Origin: WJMT01 sp964456985
GTDB taxonomy: Bacteria > Acidobacteriota > Aminicenantia > Aminicenantales > Aminicenantaceae
Length of the DNA: 26,702 bases
Assembly: GCA_964456985.1 (NCBI GenBank)
Contig: CAYWDH010000038.1
Coordinates: 1 to 26,702 of the forward strand
Direction of reading: 5' to 3'
The position numbers were made by a program, and so were the translations under genes. Positions 6,584-11,669 of this stretch are shown here, in pieces. Under the pieces are notes generated by a model. It was not told the origin of the DNA. It did not search any database and was given only the letters and a program-made list of their open reading frames with translations. Position 1 is the stretch's first letter, and every line of letters begins with the position of its first letter.

Positions 6584-8623
6584 GGAATTTACATATTTTT
6601 CCAGCATCTTTTTATTTTCAAGTGACATTTTAGTGAACTCAATCCCTGCATAATAATAAGAGAGGTGTCCGTTTCCTTTGTGTGAATAGACCACATGTCC
6701 TCTGCATTCAAAGGCCTTGTTTGTCAAAACAATAATAAGATCTAGAGTTTTGTCAGGGGGGATCAGAAAGTTGCTGGAGACTTTGGCCCCTCCTTGGCTT
6801 ATATTTATTGTTTTTGTGGCTTCATGGCCTTTTTTATTTTTATAAATCAGGGGGATGGAAGAATAGTATCTTGGATATCTTCTTTTTTCTTCATTAAATT
6901 CAGTATCTGGTTTTATAAGAGAAGAACTTTCTTCCGGCTCTGAGATGCGGCTGTGATACACGGAAATCTTATTTTTTTCAAGGGCCGCTTCTTCCTTTTT
7001 GCTTAGAAAAGGAGTTCTTTTTCCTTTTGCTTCAGCCAGAGCATTATCAGCCTCATTGACGAGGTTTTTCAAATTTTCTGCGTTTATGGATTGAAGGGAT
7101 TTGAATTTATCTTTTGAAAAATTGGTGATCCCAAAGCTCATGGTGAGATTGTTCCTTGGCTGTATTTCCTGGTTATCAAAGTAGGTCTCTTCTACGTTTT
7201 TCCTTATCCTATCTGTAAACATAAGGGCTTCTTCTTCGTTTTCTATGCCGGATAAAAAGAACAAAAACTCTTCGCCTCCATAACGGCAGAGAAAATCTTC
7301 CTCACGTGTGGACACCTTGAGGATCCCTCCCAGTTTTCTTAATAAGCGGTTGCCTGACTCATGGCCTAACCTGTCATTATAATTTTTGAACCAGTCGACA
7401 TCTCCCATTACAAGAGCGTAGTTTCCTTCCTCCCTGTGCCTTTTATTTTCCTGTTTGATTTTCTGGATGACCTTTTCAAAGAAAGGTTCAGGTCTTAAAA
7501 GTCCGGTCAAAGGATCGTATTGGATCAAGTTAAGTTTTGTTATGGCTATGGATATGTGTTCGGATATATGGACAAGTGTATCCTGGTCGATCTGATCAAA
7601 GCCCTCTGGAGAGAACTGCTGGCCCTTTTTCTTGTTATAGACCTCAAGCACTCCAATGAGTTCGTTTTTGTATATAATAGGGATACATATGATACTGTAG
7701 AGAGGGGAATTCAGCTGTTCTCGGTAACGGGAGCTGATGTTGGCATCTTTTCTTATATCAGCGGTTCTTATTATTTTTGTGAGCCGGGCTGATTGCGCCG
7801 CAAAATCGTCTTCATTTAAGCGAACGATATGCTTTGTAAAATCGACATGCGAGAGGATGGAATCATCCCATACCAGAGGTTTCAGATATCTGCCTGTGGA
7901 CCGGGTCTCTTCGAGAATGTAGATGGTCGTCCCGCTGGCGCTTATGAGTTCTTTGATGTCATATATGGTGTCGATCAGGCTTGTCACATCATTGGCCATA
8001 TAAAGTTTTTTCAGAAGTGTTTCTATCCTAAGTCTTTCTTTTTTGAAATGTTCATATTTGGCTTGAAAGGCAATGCGTTTTTCGATTTCCTTCACAATGG
8101 ATGTTTGGATGAACTTTTTTATTTTCTTTATCTCATAAAAGGCTTTCTTGTAATCAATTTCTTTCTTGTCAGCTGATTTTCTAAGGGCCTGGACTTCAAG
8201 AAGAAGATGTGAGTGTTTTATGGCTGTTTCCAGAGAACGTCTGAAGGAATTTTTGCTGTTTTCTGATTCAGAGAACACAAAAGTGGTGACAAACCGGTTC
8301 TGGGGCCATCCTCTGGCAGTATTTATTATTTCTTTCTCTGAATATCCTGTTATGATTATGGTGGCTGTATTCTTGAAGATTTCTCGAAGATAAGTGTAAC
8401 TGGCAAGAGAGAAGTCAGCTATAAGAACATTGAAATCCAGGGATTTTGCAAGAGAAGCCGCTTTTTCAATGCTGGGAGCATAGTGCACTCGGGATGTGTC
8501 AGGACACAGGCTGTCCAGAAAAAAAGCTTCATTGCTGTTGTTGTTGAGAATAAGGATATTTTTAGGAAAGCTGTGAACCAGGAAGTTATTTATAGAATCG
8601 CTCTGGTTTTTGTTGTTATCCAA
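6575..8623 (-). CDS. Receiver-like / GAF / GGDEF / PilZ protein (predicted diguanylate cyclase)
   Basis: This 682-aa multidomain protein has a receiver-like domain (about 20-118), a coiled linker (145-205), a GAF domain (about 208-365), a GGDEF domain (about 368-540) and a PilZ domain (about 580-680). The cyclase signature reads GGEEF (449-453), which supports c-di-GMP synthesis. An inhibitory I-site RxxD sits at R440-D443, five residues upstream. The PilZ c-di-GMP-binding motifs RRYPR (581-585) and NISQGG (607-612) are present. One protein could thus make, sense and be feedback-inhibited by c-di-GMP. The receiver keeps D70 but its acidic pair is replaced by Asn. The start is TTG 8623; only a few codons lie between it and an upstream in-frame stop, and no nearby ATG exists. 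Confidence 0.9.
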   Translation of the reverse strand: MDNNKNQSDSINNFLVHSFPKNILILNNNSNEAFFLDSLCPDTSRVHYAPSIEKAASLAKSLDFNVLIADFSLASYTYLREIFKNTATIIITGYSEKEIINTARGWPQNRFVTTFVFSESENSKNSFRRSLETAIKHSHLLLEVQALRKSADKKEIDYKKAFYEIKKIKKFIQTSIVKEIEKRIAFQAKYEHFKKERLRIETLLKKLYMANDVTSLIDTIYDIKELISASGTTIYILEETRSTGRYLKPLVWDDSILSHVDFTKHIVRLNEDDFAAQSARLTKIIRTADIRKDANISSRYREQLNSPLYSIICIPIIYKNELIGVLEVYNKKKGQQFSPEGFDQIDQDTLVHISEHISIAITKLNLIQYDPLTGLLRPEPFFEKVIQKIKQENKRHREEGNYALVMGDVDWFKNYNDRLGHESGNRLLRKLGGILKVSTREEDFLCRYGGEEFLFFLSGIENEEEALMFTDRIRKNVEETYFDNQEIQPRNNLTMSFGITNFSKDKFKSLQSINAENLKNLVNEADNALAEAKGKRTPFLSKKEEAALEKNKISVYHSRISEPEESSSLIKPDTEFNEEKRRYPRYYSSIPLIYKNKKGHEATKTINISQGGAKVSSNFLIPPDKTLDLIIVLTNKAFECRGHVVYSHKGNGHLSYYYAGIEFTKMSLENKKMLEKYVNSLS

Positions 8624-8702
8624 TATGAATCAACCTCAGCATATATTAAATTATCATCTGACATAAACAATCAGACAAATATCCTCTTTATAGCCCTTTA
8701 AC

Positions 8703-8731
8703 TTTATATTCATTTTTCGCCCTTTAGTCAA
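8703..8731 (-). promoter_or_regulatory. Sigma-70-type promoter for the GGDEF/PilZ gene
   Basis: Read on the minus strand, TTGACT (complement of 8726-8731) and TATAAA (complement of 8703-8708) are separated by 17 bp. It lies about 80 bp before the TTG start at 8623, giving a 5' leader of about 70 nt. Confidence 0.5.
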
Positions 8732-8766
8732 CCCTTTTATTTTCCTTACCTATTAGGCGAGCCGAT

Positions 8767-8958
8767 ATGAAATTCAGATATGGCTTGTGCTCGCTAAAGA
8801 TTTTTAACGCCATTCTTCGCACTGTGTTCTCGGCTGCTGCGCAACTCCCCCCGTCCGTGGGTCAAACATGCTCACAGCTCGGCTTTGCCGAGTTCCCTCA
8901 AACACAGCACTCCGAAGGCTAAATCTTTAATGTCGCTTCAGCCACACCTGAATTTCAT
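8767..8958. repeat. 192-bp element with imperfect terminal inverted repeats
   Basis: The outer about 38 bp at each end (8767-8804 and about 8921-8958) are imperfect inverted copies. The terminal 11 bp (ATGAAATTCAG against its complement) are exact. Inside are further partly symmetrical pieces (CTTCG..ACTGTGTT near 8815 and AACACAG..CGAAG near 8910) and a perfect hairpin with 6-bp arms at 8878-8883 and 8887-8892. It is more G+C rich than its surroundings and has no convincing coding frame. It may be a MITE-like non-autonomous element or a structured intergenic repeat. Only one copy is in the window, so repetition in the genome is not shown. Confidence 0.5.
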
Positions 8959-9027
8959 TAAGCTCTCTTTAACCTTGACTAATTCATCATCAATTTTAAA
9001 AACAGGGAAGGGGATCAATCTTAAAGT

Positions 9028-9056
9028 TTGAAAAAGAGCATGGATTGATTTATATT
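9028..9056 (+). promoter_or_regulatory. Promoter of the tRNA-Arg gene
   Basis: TTGAAA (9028-9033) and TATATT (9051-9056) are separated by 17 bp and end 18 bp before the first base of the tRNA. Confidence 0.5.
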
Positions 9057-9074
9057 TATCATCTCTGAATTTAT

Positions 9075-9147
9075 GCGCCTGTAGCTCAGTGGATAGAGTG
9101 TCGGTCTCCGGAACCGAAGGTCGCGGGTTCGAATCCCGCCTGGCGCA
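9075..9147 (+). tRNA. tRNA-Arg, anticodon CCG
   Basis: A full cloverleaf can be folded by eye. The D stem is GCTC/GAGT with one G-U pair. The anticodon stem is TCGGT/ACCGA around loop CTCCGGA, so the anticodon is CCG and it reads the Arg codon CGG. The variable loop is AGGTC, and the T arm is GCGGG/CCCGC with loop TTCGAAT. The acceptor stem has six good pairs and a U-U mismatch at positions 6-67. The discriminator base is A, and CCA is not encoded. The gene's 3' part from the anticodon loop onward is duplicated at 15103-15148, marking it as the insertion site of the island to its right. Confidence 0.95.
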
Positions 9148-9151
9148 TTTT
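9106..9151 (+). repeat. attL-type direct repeat (within tRNA-Arg)
   Basis: This is the first copy of the 46-bp direct repeat. It runs from the anticodon loop of the tRNA through its 3' end and four following T, and is identical to 15103-15148. The base before it is T here and A at the other copy; the base after it is G here and T there. These differences define the repeat edges. Confidence 0.9.
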
Positions 9152-9254
9152 GTTTATATGTTGTAAAATGAATAACTTACGCCAAATATGTAGCCGTTTT
9201 ATTATCCTTTCCATGACAACAAATTCGGCCAAAAAGCAACAAAATTTAAACAAA

Positions 9255-9276
9255 AACTGATACAAAACTGATACAA
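9255..9276 (+). repeat. Tandem 11-bp repeats, possible recombinase arm sites
   Basis: AACTGATACAA occurs twice head to tail, about 100 bp inside the left end of the island. A related sequence (16 of 18 bases matching 9262-9279) lies at 15026-15043 near the right end in the same orientation. Short direct repeats near attachment cores are typical of integrase or excisionase arm-binding sites. That role is inferred. Nothing else is recognised between 9152 and 9353. Confidence 0.35.
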
Positions 9277-9353
9277 AAATAAGCGTATTGGTGTAGGAGA
9301 TTTTCTTGTTTTTTAAACGGGAACCTGATAGTTTTTCTGTAAAGGGAGGGAAA

Positions 9354-9776
9354 ATGAAAGACAAAGAGAATAAGAATCAGCTTGAATTAAAAAGTTTTAT
9401 ACAACAAGCACTTGTACAAATTATTAGAGGAGTTGAAGACGCGCAGCAAGAGATAGAAAAAAGCAGCGCGGAAATATCTCCAACTGGACTCCATTTTACC
9501 TTAGGAGATGGAACAACGGTTATTTATAAAAAAGGAGAAGGTATTGTTCAAACTGTTGAGTTTGATATAGGTGTGACTGTGTCGTCAGAGAAAGGAATTG
9601 AGGGTGAAGGTGGTATTGGAATATCTGTTGTCAATATAGGAGCTAAAGGTACAAAGAGGCAAGAGAGAGAACATATCAACAGGGTAAAATTTACAGTTCC
9701 AATTCTATTGCCTCACAAGACTTCTAGACGTGAGAATAGAAAAAAGGGGGATTCGAATGAAAGAAAAGAAAATTAA
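9354..9776 (+). CDS. Small island protein, unknown family
   Basis: This 140-aa protein has an N-terminal helix (ELKSFIQQALVQIIRGVEDA, about 9-28). A segment follows that looks like beta strands with glycine-rich turns (VQTVEFDIGVTV, then GEGGIGISVVNIGAKG) and ends RVKFTVPILLP. The helix-plus-sheet layout ending in a proline-containing strand recalls the small Trypco2-type proteins found in prokaryotic conflict loci. I cannot claim homology. ATG 9354 is chosen because GGGAGGG lies just upstream; an in-frame TTG at 9306 lacks a ribosome-binding site. It is the first gene of the island and overlaps the next by 20 bp. Confidence 0.7.
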   Translation: MKDKENKNQLELKSFIQQALVQIIRGVEDAQQEIEKSSAEISPTGLHFTLGDGTTVIYKKGEGIVQTVEFDIGVTVSSEKGIEGEGGIGISVVNIGAKGTKRQEREHINRVKFTVPILLPHKTSRRENRKKGDSNERKEN

Positions 9777-10086
9777 TTGTTATCTGTGTTCTACAGATAA
9801 AGCATTAGAGCTATCTGAATACATTGATGACGACCCATTGAAGAGGAGTATAATGGTTGAATGTCCTGTTTGTAAAAAATATGAACTTGATGATGGTGCT
9901 CAGCGATTTTGGTTTAAGAGGCCTGATGGGAAAAAATTATCTCCTGGGTGTCAAGATAGAGTAAAAAAATACATAAAAGAAGAACGAAAAAATAATCCTG
10001 AAAAATACAAGGAAAAACCTGTCAAAATAACTAAAGATATAATGAAAGATTTATGTCCAGAGGAATCTATACACTATAATTATTAA
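9757..10086 (+). CDS. Cys4 zinc-ribbon-like small protein
   Basis: This 109-aa basic protein has two CxxC knuckles, CYLC (about residues 8-11) and CPVC (about 36-39). The spacing is typical of a zinc ribbon. A lysine-rich C-terminal half follows (VKKYIKEERKNNPEKYKEKP). The ribbon suggests nucleic-acid or protein binding; the rest is unrecognised. The start is ATG 9757 with AAGGGGG at 9745-9751; an in-frame GTG at 9730 is less likely. Its 20-bp overlap with the preceding gene suggests coexpression. No nuclease signature such as HNH is visible. Confidence 0.65.
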   Translation: MKEKKINCYLCSTDKALELSEYIDDDPLKRSIMVECPVCKKYELDDGAQRFWFKRPDGKKLSPGCQDRVKKYIKEERKNNPEKYKEKPVKITKDIMKDLCPEESIHYNY

Positions 10087-10120
10087 GTTTAATTTATATA
10101 AAAAAGATAAAAAACCTTTA

Positions 10121-10309
10121 ATGATTTTTAAACTTTTATTTACCGATTTCGGGTTTTTTCATTTTTTCACATGGTTGGCAATTTTTATTATTTATCTTAT
10201 TTATATGGATCGAAAGAAACACCAATATAAAGACACTAATCATCTTGTGTTCTTTTGTCAGGAGCAAGAAGAGTGCGTTTTTCATTGCCATTTAATTGAA
10301 TTAAATTAA
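10121..10309 (+). CDS. Possible small membrane protein
   Basis: This 62-aa frame has a single hydrophobic segment (about residues 8-29) followed by a positively charged stretch (MDRKKHQ), which predicts one membrane span with the C-terminus inside. No good Shine-Dalgarno precedes the ATG at 10121. It fills an otherwise empty stretch after the zinc-ribbon gene on the same strand. It could equally be a chance frame in A+T-rich DNA. Confidence 0.3.
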   Translation: MIFKLLFTDFGFFHFFTWLAIFIIYLIYMDRKKHQYKDTNHLVFFCQEQEECVFHCHLIELN

Positions 10310-10324
10310 GAAAGAGGAGATCAA

Positions 10325-10588
10325 ACGAAAGATAAATGGAAGACAGTATTCGGGATAAAGGTAGATGAAGAGGGGAATCTAGTTTAGAATATTTTCGATG
10401 AAAATATAGATCCGTTGGATAATATAGATGATGTGATAGAAGAATTTATTTCAGACAATCCCTCGATATATCCGATTACTTCAAACCATTTGCCTAATAT
10501 TAAATTGAACCCCGTGAATCGGATCCTATCTCCAATAGCCAATCTCGTTTTTACTTCATTATTGTTCAACATTCTGTTCACCATCTAA
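10325..10588 (+). pseudogene. Decayed small gene (lost start, internal stop)
   Basis: A good ribosome-binding site (GAGGAG, 10314-10319) is followed at the right distance by ACG instead of a start codon. The frame then reads TKDKWKTVFGIKVDEEGNLV, hits TAG at 10385, and continues with the coding-like, acidic NIFDENIDPLDNIDDVIEEF before degenerating and stopping at 10586. The simplest reading is a small gene inactivated by ATG to ACG and a nonsense change. A minus-strand frame over 10384-10584 overlaps it and is an alternative. No family is recognised. Confidence 0.35.
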
Positions 10589-10769
10589 ATTTATAATAAG
10601 ACTTGAGGCTGGTAGTGCCAACAGAAAAAGGGATTTTTTCTGAGAAAAATATTTTTTGAAAGCATTTATAAGATGAAGCAAATCACCAACAAATAAAATA
10701 TTAATACGCTATATTTAATAGTAATAATTTAGTAATTATTGTAAAATATTTAAATATATTAGTAAAATG

Positions 10770-10798
10770 TTGACAAATAGACATTTTTATTGTATATA
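10770..10798 (+). promoter_or_regulatory. Strong consensus promoter of the ATPase operon
   Basis: A perfect TTGACA at 10770-10775 is followed after exactly 17 bp by TATATA at 10793-10798. It is the best promoter in the window. The predicted start is about 10805, only about 12 nt before the ATG at 10817. The upstream DNA (10589-10769) is A+T-rich, with one 7-bp hairpin (10723-10729 with 10734-10740) and no gene. Confidence 0.75.
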
Positions 10799-10807
10799 TA
10801 CAATAAA
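10786..10807. promoter_or_regulatory. 22-bp perfect palindrome over the -10: likely operator
   Basis: Every base from 10786 to 10796 pairs with 10797 to 10807; the half-site is TTTATTGTATA. It covers the -10 element and the predicted transcription start, the position where a dimeric repressor would block initiation. The binding protein is unknown; the 77-aa or 199-aa products encoded just downstream are candidates. Composition is A+T-rich, but a 22-bp perfect match around a G-C pair is unlikely by chance. Confidence 0.7.
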
Positions 10808-10816
10808 GAGGATGTC

Positions 10817-11050
10817 ATGAATGAAATAAAGTATTCTAAAAAAGATAAATTTAAGAAATTATCTGAAAATAGAGTAAATCAAATACTAGATAAAATCAGA
10901 GTTTTAAGTAACTTAGCAAATAAATCTAATTATGCATATGATGATAAGGATGTAAATAAAATGTTTCTGGTAATAGAGAAGGCCTTGAAAGAAGCAAAGA
11001 ATAGGTTCCAATCTAAAAATAAAAAGGAAAATTATAAATTTAAATGGTAG
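10817..11050 (+). CDS. 77-aa helical protein, first gene of the ATPase operon
   Basis: This small basic, helical protein has a core reading ENRVNQILDKIRVLSNLANK then SNYAYDDKDVNKMF, ending in a Lys/Arg-rich helix. The pattern looks familiar from short conserved proteins near phage or defence genes, but I cannot give a family name. ATG 10817 is used because AAAGAGGA (10805-10812) precedes it. The upstream in-frame TTG at 10790 lies inside the promoter and operator and cannot be the start. It ends 6 bp before the next gene. Possible roles are a regulator binding the palindrome or a partner of the ATPase. Confidence 0.75.
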   Translation: MNEIKYSKKDKFKKLSENRVNQILDKIRVLSNLANKSNYAYDDKDVNKMFLVIEKALKEAKNRFQSKNKKENYKFKW

Positions 11051-11056
11051 AGGAAA

Positions 11057-11656
11057 TTGAACAAATTTGATTTATCTAATCAAGATGTATCCTTGTTCGT
11101 ATTGTATAAGTTGGGGGGAGCTCATAAAAAAATCCATACAGAATACATTGCCTGGGAATCCTTCAAATTAGCACCTGAAAAGTTTTCTTGGCGATTACAA
11201 GAATTCCGAAAAATGAAAATTCCAGATAAAACTCCAGTAAGGCACTCGCTTGAAAAAGCGAAGAAATTAGTGATTGGAGGAGCCGGAGGAGATCGAGGAG
11301 GTAAAAGAGAAGGATGGCAGTTAACTCCGGAAGGCGTCATTTGGGTGGAGAAAAATTTAAAACGTATTTCTAAAGCTTTAAAAGAACAAATATCATCTCT
11401 TCCAAAAGATGAAGCGTTAAGATTTATTAACAAATTGAAAAAAAGTCAACTATTTATACTTTATTTAAGTGATAGAGCTTTGACTGATGCAACGAACTTC
11501 ATGCTAACTGATATGTTGAATTGTACCCCTGAAGCCCCAAAAGAGACAATTAAGAGAGTTTTTAATAGATTTCACAACATCGCAATAGAAATAAATGAAA
11601 AAGAAATTTTAAGATTTTTATTACAATGTAAAACTAAATTTGATATTTTGCTATAA
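11057..11656 (+). CDS. Winged-helix-like protein of the ATPase operon
   Basis: In this 199-aa protein residues 1-95 look like a winged helix. Helices (DVSLFVLYKLGG, TEYIAWESFKLAPEKFSWRL) lead to a glycine-rich loop (GGAGGDRGGKREG) and a WQLTPEGVIWVEKN strand-helix, typical of a wing and final helix. Residues 100-199 are mostly helical and unrecognised. A DNA-binding or recognition role is inferred. The start codon is TTG with GAGGA very close upstream, so translation may rely on coupling to the preceding gene (stop 6 bp away). It ends 13 bp before the ATPase gene, supporting one transcription unit and a shared function. Confidence 0.75.
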   Translation: MNKFDLSNQDVSLFVLYKLGGAHKKIHTEYIAWESFKLAPEKFSWRLQEFRKMKIPDKTPVRHSLEKAKKLVIGGAGGDRGGKREGWQLTPEGVIWVEKNLKRISKALKEQISSLPKDEALRFINKLKKSQLFILYLSDRALTDATNFMLTDMLNCTPEAPKETIKRVFNRFHNIAIEINEKEILRFLLQCKTKFDILL

Positions 11657-11669
11657 AAAAGGGGGGATT

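Noticed and set aside
9086..9364. Minus-strand frame containing a FEPATFGSG-like stretch
   Set aside because: It is the antisense of the tRNA-Arg 3' half and the att repeat, a well-known artefact peptide, not a gene.
10384..10584. 66-aa minus-strand frame in the island
   Set aside because: Its second half is low-complexity Ser/Ile, and the plus strand reads better as a decayed gene with a ribosome-binding site. I kept it only as an alternative.
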